Source of the DNA: Epiperipatus broadwayi
Lineage: Eukaryota > Onychophora > Udeonychophora > Euonychophora > Peripatidae
Reading direction: 5' to 3'
DNA length: 64,000 nucleotides
Assembly (NCBI GenBank): GCA_028023455.1
Contig: JAQFVV010012446.1
Location: 1,364,001 to 1,428,000 of the forward strand
The notes under the pieces are model-generated. The model saw nothing but the letters and a program-made list of their open reading frames with translations. It was not told the origin of the DNA and did not search any database. Positions 50,801 to 53,848 of this stretch are shown piece by piece (the stretch's first letter is position 1; every line of letters begins with the position of its first letter). A program made the position numbers and the translations under genes.

Positions 50801-52202
50801 TTACTTCACATTTTTAAAAAATTGATCACAAACCTGATTTTGATAATGCAAAAATACTTGCTAATTTGGAAAAGTATGAATTGAGAACCATGATGGAATC
50901 TATTGAAATATTAAAAAGACCAACTGGTTTAAGTAGAGCTGATGAAGCATAACGTATTACAATTTTACGGAAACCATTTATTTTATCTTTCTTCTAATAT
51001 AAAATTGAAAACAATTAGTGGTGAAAGTGAAGAAAAAATAAACATTTTGTTAATTCACATAATCTGCACGCACAATTTCATTCTTTACCTTACATTTAAT
51101 ATCATTCTTTACCTCCCACTCAATCTCATTCATTACTATTTGGGGTCTAATGGTTTTTCTCTGAAAAGTTAACCATGATAATGGCAGCTGCTATGTTGGG
51201 AAGTAAGCAAAAATGACACATTATTTAACCCCAAAACTACTTTATTTTCATCATATATCTATGCAAACATTAAATATAATATATATATATATGCAAATGT
51301 AATAGCTATAAAAAGAATTTCAATGATTTTTTTTTTTAAATAGGTATCATGAGTTTGAACAAAGAAGAGATAGAGGTTATGAAGAAAGAGGTAATGCTTC
51401 TGATGCATTCGAAAGAAGAGTTGAAAGATATGATCGCAGAGAAACTAAACCTGTAGAAGCTGGTCGTCCTGACCGGTTTGGTAATCCACCTCATAAAGAT
51501 ACACCTCGTAGAGATACTTCAATACATGATAGAGATGATCGCAGAATTATTGAAAAAGATCGATTTGATCGTGTAATATCTAGGGATAATGATATGAGAG
51601 GTGTTAGGAGTAGATCGGAAAGAGAAAGACATGATATTAGTAGCGTTCGTGATGCTAGACATGATGATCGTAGAGTTCCCAGTAGTCAAAGAGAAGATTG
51701 GAAAATTTCATCACAAGATCGCAGAGTTCATGAGGTGTCTCGAGAGAGAAATGAAAGATACGAAGTTACTCCGAATATTGGAAAAACAGATCCTGCATAT
51801 GGTCATAGTGGAAGACAAATTATTACTGAGAATAGATATGATAGATATGGATCTTCAGATGATCGTGCTATAAGAAGTAAGACATTTGTCACACCAGGTA
51901 TTGTAAGTCATCCAACACAAAACCGAGATCAGTGGGGAGGAGAACGGGGAAAATTGGATTCTCAGTCTTGGGGTGGTCCTGGACACACTATTGAAACTAT
52001 AAATCGCCAGGGTGATCGCTGGGGTGGTAGCATGATGCGTAGTCAACCAAGTATGGGTATGAATTCTCTTGTTTCTCAAAGTCAAAGTGGATTTGGATCT
52101 CTTGGTCAGTCAAGTGGTGGAATAATGATGTCAGTTGGTAACACCTTTGGAAGCGATAGATATGATGCTTTTAAAGGGTTAAGTACCATGCGTCGTTATT
52201 AA
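2653..52202 (+). CDS. SAFB: SAFB/SLTM-family scaffold attachment factor, 3' part of gene (7 exons)
   Basis: Joined exons are 2653-2802, 3044-3164, 20065-20210, 30975-31126, 31213-31317, 33466-33624 and 51344-52202. Together they total 1689 nt (563 codons) plus TAA. All junctions have AG acceptors and GT donors, and the phases match across every intron. Order in the protein: second half of an RRM with RNP1 (RCYGFVTM); a Lys/Ser linker; the family signature [17 protein letters not shown]; a long Arg/Glu block likely to form a coiled coil; [14 protein letters not shown]; an Arg/Asp/Gly-rich tail ending in RRY. Family knowledge: SAFB, SAFB2 and SLTM are nuclear proteins with an N-terminal SAP DNA-binding domain, one RRM and RE/RG-rich tails, acting in RNA processing and chromatin. 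The SAP domain and the RNP2 half of the RRM are not in the window, so the gene starts upstream. Inference: one SAFB-type orthologue; SAFB versus SLTM cannot be decided here. Nothing suggests inactivation. Confidence 0.93.
2803..3043 (+). other. Intron, 241 bp
   Basis: AT-rich GT-AG intron between the RRM exon and the linker exon. Nothing else seen. Confidence 0.9.
3044..3164 (+). CDS. SAFB: SAFB-like exon: Lys/Ser-rich linker after the RRM
   Basis: Forty codons plus one base (ends phase 1), acceptor AATAAATAG, donor GTAAAT. The translation starts [12 protein letters not shown] and ends in repeated [10 protein letters not shown]. It is low-complexity and charged, like the linker after the RRM in SAFB proteins. 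The call rests mainly on perfect phase agreement with both neighbouring exons and on its position between the RRM and TVVMDK exons. Confidence 0.85.
4256..4572. mobile_element. 317-bp MITE, Tc1/mariner-type (TA target site)
   Basis: Terminal inverted repeats of about 57 bp start GAGG(G/A)ACCTCACAAACC and continue through GCGACTTTTATAAAGATAAG. One 4-nt indel separates the arms. The element is bounded by TA at 4254-4255 and 4573-4574. The interior has no coding potential. A TA duplication with long TIRs fits a non-autonomous Tc1/mariner element. Confidence 0.82.
4980..5190. mobile_element. 211-bp near-palindromic foldback element
   Basis: The left arm contains ATCATCCATGCACTTTACTA and then CTTTATTTACC.CCTCTTTTACAG; the right arm is its near-complete reverse complement. 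The outer ends are ATGTTATCATATAATA versus the complement of TATTATATGGTATACAT. The loop is roughly 45 nt. It would form a strong RNA hairpin if transcribed within the intron. Superfamily unknown. Confidence 0.7.
5621..6038. repeat. Direct repeat pair, 74 bp, 344 bp apart
   Basis: 5621-5694 and 5965-6038 both begin ATTGAAAGTATGCTAGCC and end ACAGATATCT. They differ by one base (CAATCAG versus CAATCGG). The near identity points to a recent duplication, a pair of short terminal repeats, or part of a 344-bp satellite. The sequence between has no recognised content. Confidence 0.75.
6901..10020. repeat. Unclassified ~3.1-kb interspersed repeat, copy A
   Basis: Starts ATTGTACCAGTCAGAATTGT. It is collinear over its whole length with copy B at 15661: shared stretches include GGCAAAAGTACCT, GACTGGCCTA/GGTTGGCCTA, GACATTTCTAACTTATAAA, CCCATAATATCGGGATGG and GCCCGGATG. 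Divergence is moderate with many indels. No conserved reading frame exists between copies: the 70-codon frame at 8155-8367 is broken in copy B. The right end has a B-box-like GGTTCAAATCC on the minus strand (~9990). It could be a large non-autonomous transposon or the body of an unrecognised element. Confidence 0.7.
11262..11785 (+). repeat. Interspersed repeat, left arm of a distant inverted pair
   Basis: Matches the reverse complement of 36105-36772. Shared strings include GTGGTCACA, TATATATCTAATTG.GCTAAA, TATCATAAATGATTTTTTC, TCTCTATATTTATGAGCAAA and TCATGTTATCATAA. The right copy carries about 160 bp extra (36240-36400). No coding potential recognised. Confidence 0.75.
11845..11949 (-). 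pseudogene. Isolated GC-rich open frame, 34 codons, unidentified
   Basis: The minus strand reads [20 protein letters not shown] and then [14 protein letters not shown] before TAA. Base composition is clearly richer in G/C than the surroundings. The frame opens right after a TAA at 11950-11952, and there is a possible AG acceptor at ATATCAG, but without a pyrimidine tract. The residue mix looks like real protein. I do not recognise the family. It may be a terminal exon of an antisense gene or a fragment of a processed pseudogene or transposon. Confidence 0.35.
13537..13612 (-). repeat. tRNA-like fragment, probably SINE head
   Basis: The minus strand reads GGTATATCAGTAAGCTAGCG, resembling a tRNA D-arm/A box, then GCTGGTTTAAATGC in anticodon-arm position, then AGGTTAAAAAGGATC in B-box/T-arm position. 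Spacing is about right for a 76-nt tRNA. Several invariant bases are lost, so it is not a working tRNA. It lies at the edge of a slightly GC-richer block (13090-14480) that I cannot classify. Confidence 0.5.
13613..14480. other. Unclassified less AT-rich block
   Basis: Higher G/C than its surroundings; probably transposon-derived. The longest frame (minus, 13650-14048, 132 codons) is Cys/Ser/Leu-rich and matches nothing I recognise. The plus strand has [19 protein letters not shown] near 13950-14000 but stops interrupt it. No TIR or target duplication found. Confidence 0.35.
15115..15625 (-). repeat. Two tandem ~286-bp units of an AT-rich repeat
   Basis: CAATTATTTTTATAAGTACT at 15209 and its variant at 15495 lie 286 bp apart, each followed by CACAAAAACAATT. 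The same sequence occurs in reverse orientation around 4135-4250 (ACTTATAAAAATAGTTGTAG) and 4920-4960. It is a dispersed family in this intron. Confidence 0.55.
15661..18975. repeat. Unclassified ~3.1-kb interspersed repeat, copy B
   Basis: Direct-orientation partner of 6901-10020, starting ATTGTACCGGTCAGAATTGT. It is collinear throughout and ends near GGGTTTAAACCTCTGATTCA (~18920), which matches the end of copy A. It contains a C7/T10/A-rich low-complexity insertion at about 17125-17240 absent from copy A. No conserved frame. Both copies lie in one intron 8.8 kb apart, so a local duplication is as possible as two transpositions. Confidence 0.7.
20065..20210 (+). CDS. SAFB: SAFB-like exon: TVVMDK signature
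   Basis: 146 nt entering in phase 1 (the carried G makes GAT, Asp) and ending phase 0 at donor GTATAT. The polypyrimidine tract before the acceptor is a long T run. Residues begin [20 protein letters not shown] and end [18 protein letters not shown] followed by .FDK(I/V)K is shared with vertebrate SAFB and SLTM, which fixes the family. It sits 16.9 kb after the previous exon. Confidence 0.93.
20420..21560. mobile_element. Non-autonomous TIR transposon, GGTTG family copy 1 (1141 bp)
   Basis: The left end GGTTGTTTTCTCTTAGCGTG and the complement of the right end (GATTGTTTTCTCTTAGCGTG) match for about 45 bp, running into TGAAACCGCTTGAGGGCGT. It is flanked by perfect 8-bp AGTTTTAC at 20412-20419 and 21561-21568. 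The interior has several copies of the hairpin CTATTTCT..AGAAATAG (20458, 20520, 20643) and repeats of TACGAACAATCCCATT. No transposase. An 8-bp TSD with TIRs starting GG fits Merlin, P or hAT-like groups without deciding. A second copy lies at 52601-53841. Confidence 0.85.
22480..24860 (-). mobile_element. RTE-like non-LTR retrotransposon remnant
   Basis: Read on the minus strand, an APE-type endonuclease tail is followed by a reverse transcriptase and a C-terminal part. The 3' end is near 22500 with TGATGATGATCA-like sequence, typical of RTE elements. The 5' end is truncated or unrecognisable above about 24860. Many frameshifts and stops; inactive. Confidence 0.82.
22537..24820 (-). pseudogene. 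Broken endonuclease-reverse transcriptase (RTE/CFDP2-like)
   Basis: Pieces in order on the minus strand. The endonuclease end has [10 protein letters not shown] and [11 protein letters not shown] (24413-24640). The RT fingers show [15 protein letters not shown] and [11 protein letters not shown] (23449-23844). Palm motif A is [11 protein letters not shown]. Motif C FADD lies at 23229-23240, then [17 protein letters not shown] thumb/C-terminal piece has [11 protein letters not shown] (22813-23028), and the end has [11 protein letters not shown]. These strings are typical of RTE-clade ORFs often labelled craniofacial development protein 2-like. Both catalytic Asp motifs survive, but the frame is broken in at least five places. 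Open frames on the plus strand here (23741-23953, 24045-24389) are shadows. Confidence 0.85.
25772..26198. repeat. Direct duplication inside piggyBac copy 1
   Basis: TGTTCATGATAAAAT starts at 25772 and again at 26010. The units share TTGCTAGAAGAC.TAGATC, CCTTGCATGCAGGGTATCTC and TTACAGTAAGAACTTTAGTA. The second unit lacks about 35 nt after CTTCCATGCA. It ends at a G11 tract (26201-26211 region). Confidence 0.8.
26900..28700 (-). pseudogene. Broken piggyBac transposase, copy 1
   Basis: Minus-strand pieces in order. An acidic N-terminus has [10 protein letters not shown] (~28640). Then [20 protein letters not shown] and [19 protein letters not shown] (28218-28427), then [20 protein letters not shown] and [17 protein letters not shown] (28013-28216). 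The DDE core carries [15 protein letters not shown] and [14 protein letters not shown] (27564-27767), then [17 protein letters not shown] (27480-27558). The C-terminal Cys-rich finger has [18 protein letters not shown] (27000-27086). The DRYF and W/MDEKP aspartates match conserved DDE positions. A 44-bp tandem duplication (27316-27403) disrupts the reading frame region after the core. Several stops; inactive. Confidence 0.85.
27316..27403. repeat. 44-bp tandem duplication in piggyBac copy 1 coding region
   Basis: Units 27316-27359 and 27360-27403 both read AGACTTTCTATCCTAGCCGT and then CAGTTCGCTTCTG.TTTGCTA with three differences. A recent slippage-type duplication in dead transposase sequence. 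Confidence 0.85.
30975..31126 (+). CDS. SAFB: SAFB-like exon: Arg/Glu-rich coiled coil, first part
   Basis: Fifty codons plus two bases, acceptor TTCATTATAG, donor GTTAAT (a weaker donor). It starts [20 protein letters not shown] and continues with alternating Arg and Glu/Gln. It matches the RE-rich central block of SAFB proteins and is likely a long charged helix. Only an 86-bp intron separates it from the next exon. Confidence 0.92.
31127..31212 (+). other. Intron, 86 bp
   Basis: Short GT-AG intron splitting the coiled-coil block, phase 2. Confidence 0.9.
31213..31317 (+). CDS. SAFB: SAFB-like exon: Arg/Glu-rich coiled coil, second part
   Basis: 105 nt entering in phase 2 (AG carried over makes AGA, Arg) and ending in phase 2 at donor GTGCTT. 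It encodes [20 protein letters not shown] and further Arg/Glu residues to LQQL. It continues the charged helix. The weak donor (GTGCTT) is supported by exact phase agreement with the next exon, which completes an Arg codon. Confidence 0.9.
31318..33465 (+). other. Intron, 2.1 kb
   Basis: AT-rich intron containing a direct repeat pair: near 31424-31535 and 31790-31900, 367 bp apart, sharing CATGAATAAA, ATGCATTTTGTG.TGAA and TCA.TTGGCCA. No open frame or known element recognised elsewhere in it. Confidence 0.85.
33466..33624 (+). CDS. SAFB: SAFB-like exon: RYEEQRR..KRPFE segment
   Basis: 159 nt, enters and leaves in phase 2, acceptor after a T13-type tract, donor GTAAGC. The protein begins (R)[19 protein letters not shown], then [12 protein letters not shown], then a Ser/Gly/Tyr-rich end. 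RYE.(E/Q)RR.AV.RP(F/Y) followed by YW.E.KR is conserved in vertebrate SAFB proteins directly after the coiled coil. Confidence 0.93.
34048..35727. mobile_element. 1.68-kb TIR transposon with 8-bp target duplication
   Basis: The left end GGTAATAGTATGAATACTGA and the complement of the right end (GGTAATAATATGAATACTGA) match, continuing into ACCC.ACCG.TTGATGG for about 50 bp. Flanks are CAAATAAT (34040-34047) and CAAATAGT (35728-35735), a one-mismatch 8-bp TSD. The subterminal TGAA.CC..CCGCTTGA.GG.GTC resembles the GGTTG family at 20420, so the two families are probably related. The interior has a 5' exon-like piece (34168-34251), broken open frames up to 34692, then A/C-rich low complexity. No recognisable transposase. 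Confidence 0.8.
34168..34251 (+). pseudogene. Exon-like segment inside the TIR element
   Basis: Bounded by a T9-AG acceptor and a perfect GTAAGT donor, open in one frame ([18 protein letters not shown] and on to VFVK). Base composition is richer than its surroundings. It could be an exon of a lost transposase, a captured host exon, or chance. The frame closes with TAA if the donor is not used. A further decayed frame follows with [19 protein letters not shown]. Confidence 0.35.
36105..36772 (-). repeat. Interspersed repeat, right arm of a distant inverted pair
   Basis: Reverse-complement partner of 11262-11785 with an extra internal segment (about 36240-36400). That segment contains a 22-codon ATG frame (36326-36394, [20 protein letters not shown] and two more residues) of unknown meaning. 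The two arms lie in different introns and enclose four SAFB exons. Confidence 0.72.
39113..42210 (-). mobile_element. piggyBac-type transposon remnant, copy 2
   Basis: TTAA at 39113-39116 opens the left end (TTAACCTTTACACTGACG). The right end is best placed at TTAA 42207-42210, whose complement reads TTAAAACCTCATCG; this boundary is less certain. The transposase is on the minus strand at 40195-41930. The 3' part (39700-39960) is A-rich low complexity. Same family as copy 1. Confidence 0.7.
40195..41930 (-). pseudogene. Broken piggyBac transposase, copy 2 (near full length)
   Basis: About 1.74 kb, close to the ~590-residue family length. The start [18 protein letters not shown] (41930) opens an acidic N-terminus. 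Then [20 protein letters not shown] (~41250), the family core around the first DDE residues. Next [28 protein letters not shown] and [19 protein letters not shown] (40800-41100), keeping the later Asp residues. The C-terminal Cys-rich finger has [23 protein letters not shown] and [10 protein letters not shown] (about 40270-40410), ending with TAG at 40195-40197. At least three frameshifts; inactive. Better preserved than copy 1 at the finger. Confidence 0.88.
44427..44773. mobile_element. 347-bp hAT-type MITE
   Basis: TIRs CAGGGGTCCCCAACC and CATGGGTCCCCAACC (complement of the right end) closely resemble the CAGGGGTCCCCAACC ends of hAT/Charlie-like elements. The subterminal parts are GC-rich (GCGGACACCATGGCGCC; GGTGCCCGCCATCTGGCC) and the centre is AT-rich. 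Flanking 8-mers GTATAACC and GTACCTTG match poorly, so the target duplication is decayed. No coding. Confidence 0.8.
47165..48611 (-). pseudogene. LINE reverse transcriptase remnant with C-terminal zinc knuckle
   Basis: Read on the minus strand. RT palm motif A is [20 protein letters not shown] (48309-48614 frame). Motif B is [20 protein letters not shown] (~48050-48130). Motif C is [13 protein letters not shown] (~47985). The C-terminal zf-RVT-like knuckle is [20 protein letters not shown] (~47370-47440), then [18 protein letters not shown] to a stop at 47170. The FADD catalytic pair is intact. A 146-bp tandem duplication (48113-48404) and several frameshifts break it. It is truncated at its 5' end where the palindromic pseudo-LTR begins. 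Clade within the L1/CR1/jockey-like LINEs not resolved. Confidence 0.82.
48113..48404. repeat. 146-bp tandem duplication inside LINE RT
   Basis: Units begin CATAGGGCATCCTTGTC at 48113 and 48259 and run to TTGCTAAACTTATCCATA. The units differ at about four positions including a 1-nt indel, so it is young. It repeats the stretch between RT motifs A and B. Confidence 0.88.
48706..48750 (-). ncRNA. Candidate hammerhead ribozyme motif, core intact
   Basis: Minus strand: CTGATGA (48734-48740), a stem II hairpin AGC-CACAA-GCT, GAAAC (48716-48720), loop TA, then GTC (48711-48713). Stem III is the 2-bp AC/GT typical of the minimal hammerheads of Penelope-like elements. Stem I pairs CCTCCA with TGGGG over five bp including one G-T. 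Predicted cleavage is after the C at 48711. The first stem II pair is A-A instead of the usual G-C, so activity may be weak. Family and structure inferred by eye. Confidence 0.55.
49076..49118 (+). ncRNA. Degenerate hammerhead motif (mirror copy)
   Basis: Plus-strand partner in the opposite arm: CTGATGA (49084-49090), the same stem II, GAAAC (49104-49108), TA, then GCC instead of GTC. Loss of the U at the cleavage-site pair should abolish cleavage. Same A-A closing mismatch in stem II. Confidence 0.5.
49433..50480 (-). pseudogene. Penelope-like element ORF remnant (RT end plus GIY-YIG endonuclease)
   Basis: Minus strand in order. The RT has [24 protein letters not shown] and RYMDDTFII, with YMDD at 50360-50371. 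Next [20 protein letters not shown] and [12 protein letters not shown]. Then the endonuclease [18 protein letters not shown] (~49800), [20 protein letters not shown] and [17 protein letters not shown], and [17 protein letters not shown]. YxxDD RT followed by KPTHT and a GVYxIPCxxC GIY-YIG start defines Penelope-like elements. Several stops and frameshifts, including TGG to TGA just before YMDD. Confidence 0.85.
50501..51240 (+). pseudogene. Second Penelope-like fragment, inverted relative to the first
   Basis: Plus strand: [40 protein letters not shown] and [20 protein letters not shown] (50501-50737). Then, after a deletion of the GIY-YIG core, [20 protein letters not shown] and [14 protein letters not shown] (50840-50950). 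The NFNSHHHP motif is a Penelope-family hallmark. It is the reverse-complement homologue of 49433-50290, down to GTTGGGAAGTAAGCAAAAAT (51195) versus its complement at 49465. So it is a second, different copy inserted or duplicated head to head. Ends about 100 bp before the last SAFB exon. Confidence 0.83.
51344..52202 (+). CDS. SAFB: SAFB-like terminal exon: Arg/Asp/Gly-rich tail
   Basis: Terminal coding exon, 285 codons plus TAA at 52200-52202. It enters in phase 2 (AG+G makes Arg), acceptor TTAAATAG after a T-rich tract. It begins [20 protein letters not shown], then many D-R-R/E-R-x-R motifs, a W-G-G cluster (DQWGGE, DRWGGS), a Gly/Ser/Met-rich stretch, and ends STMRRY. The C-terminal RRY also ends vertebrate SAFB. 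Many [13 protein letters not shown] repeats suggest a disordered, probably RNA-binding tail. Two other long open frames here (51601-51873 and minus 51855-52085) are shadows. Confidence 0.95.
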
Positions 52203-52550
52203 TATTTTTTTAGGAACAGTTGTCTATTCTATATGCATTGAAAAGTATAGCAAATCCTATAACTCTATAAAATAATCTAAAAGGTTTTTTTTTTATTTAA
52301 ACAAAAAAGAACCAAATACACTATTTTCATTTTGTTAGGCATTCCATTTATATAGAATAGAATTGTTTATCTTTAATTATTATTTGTTTTGTAGAATTTA
52401 AGAAAATATTACACTTGTTTAGTGTATGGATTCTTATATTGTTATGTTGATGAGATTGTGGGATTTTATGAAATTATCTTTTTTGTTTTTGTAATGTGCA
52501 TATTTTTTTTTTTTTTGATTCATTGAATAAAATAACTATATTTTAAAATG
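52203..52550 (+). other. 3' UTR of the SAFB-like gene with poly-A signal
   Basis: AT-rich sequence after the stop codon. A canonical AATAAA lies at 52526-52531 in CATTGAATAAAATAAC, about 325 nt after the stop, and a second AATAAA at 52591-52596. The next 5 nt start a transposon, so the first signal is the likelier end. The cleavage position itself is inferred. Confidence 0.7.
52526..52531 (+). promoter_or_regulatory. Polyadenylation signal AATAAA
   Basis: Perfect AATAAA hexamer about 325 nt downstream of the SAFB-like stop, followed by a T-rich stretch around 52561-52568. Assigned by position and consensus only. Confidence 0.6.
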
Positions 52551-52600
52551 TTAGTTATGCGTTTTTTTATGTGTTATACGTTATTGCATAAATAAAAAAA

Positions 52601-53841
52601 GGTTGTTTTACAATAGCGTGTTGAAACCGCCAGAGGGCGTTATTTCTATGATAGCGCACAGAAATATGCCGTTTAGGCAGCCTCCACTATCGAACGTTCT
52701 ATTTCTAATGCGTTCGCCTAGAAATAGTCCGTTGTACGGGGTGGCTGATGTGTCTATTTCTATGCTAATGCACTGAAACATGGCATTTAATCTGCCGCAG
52801 AAGCTATTGTGTCAGCTTACAGCTCAGATTTGGGCGAAGCATTTTTGATGTGCGATCACATTTCACTTTTGGCTACAGTATTGTGTGAGGGTGGCTGGAA
52901 TTCCGATTGTCAAAACTATTTTAATATTCATTAAGACCACCTCGACCTCCTACGGTTTAGGAATGTCTACTAACAATTATGAGCATAGTCTCGTGCTTCC
53001 CTAACCCACATTTCCTGCTCAAAAAATTGGACAAGTGTAGGTGCAAGCGCGCTTTGTATCAAATCGCGCTCTAAGTCATGTTTCTGCGAGAACAACTGCA
53101 AGCTTAATCAAATGGCTGAAATAGGAAACTTTCCTAATGTCAAAGAATTCTCTGACTGCTGGAACCGGGTTATCAAACGAGCTTGAAGTTGCATGCGTGC
53201 TGTTCCTGAAGAGCCCAAAAAGTTGGTTTTAATTGCCGTATATATTTGTTTTTGGCAATTACCATCAAAACTTTGTCAACCTTCGAGTTGCATTACGTTT
53301 TGTTAGGAATTGTAAACACCCCCCCTCTCCCAAAGTTTGACTTTGGATTGTAAATGTTACCGTTAAATGGAAATAGATTTATTTGTAATTTATAAAAATA
53401 AAACAAACAAAAAAATAAGCTGATTTTTTTTGTAGAGTACCGAACTGAAAATATAAGTAATGAGAAGAATTAAAAGTAACTACTTTTTAAAATTCACTTT
53501 TAATTGATGTATTTTTTTTGTATTCAAAATTGATTTGATAGTACTTTTTAAATGTTATAAACAAAAAAAAAATAATACATAGGAAAAAAACCCTGGCCCG
53601 AAAATATAAGTAATGAAAAGAATAAAAAAAATTGAGTACTTTTTATAAATTCATTTTTTGATTTTTTTATGCATTTTTTTTTTTTTTGTGTGTGTTTAAA
53701 AAATTGATTTGATATTACTTTTACAAATGTGCTAAACAAACCAAACCAAAAAAAAACCCGGCCCAGGCAACATTATATTTATCATTGTTTATGAACAAAT
53801 CACTCCCTCCGGTGGTTTCAACACGCTATTGTAAAACAGCC
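52601..53841. mobile_element. Non-autonomous TIR transposon, GGTTG family copy 2 (1241 bp)
   Basis: The left end GGTTGTTTTACAATAGCGTG and complement of the right end (GGCTGTTTTACAATAGCGTG) match for over 30 bp into TTGAAACC.CC.GAGGG. Flanked by A7 on both sides (52594-52600, 53842-53848), compatible with a 7-8 bp duplication. It shares TIR, TATTTCTATG..GCACAGAAATA hairpins, GTGTGAGGGTG and overall layout with 20420-21560. No transposase. It begins about 70 bp after the SAFB poly-A signal. Confidence 0.85.
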
Positions 53842-53848
53842 AAAAAAA

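Larger units (their letters stand above)
33625..51343 (+). other. Intron, 17.7 kb, repeat-filled
   Basis: Holds a TIR element (34048-35727), one arm of a distant inverted pair (36105-36772), piggyBac copy 2 (39113-42210), a hAT-type MITE (44427-44773), a LINE remnant (47165-48611) and a Penelope-like locus (48612-51240). The stretches 36773-39112, 42211-44426 and 44774-47160 are AT-rich with no recognised gene. At 44158 and 44220 there is a short repeated CTGGTGG.TAATCCGC. Confidence 0.85.

Noticed and set aside
51601-52085. Overlapping frames at 51601-51873 (+) and 51855-52085 (-)
   Set aside because: Alternative frames of the terminal SAFB exon; the phase-consistent frame is the real one.
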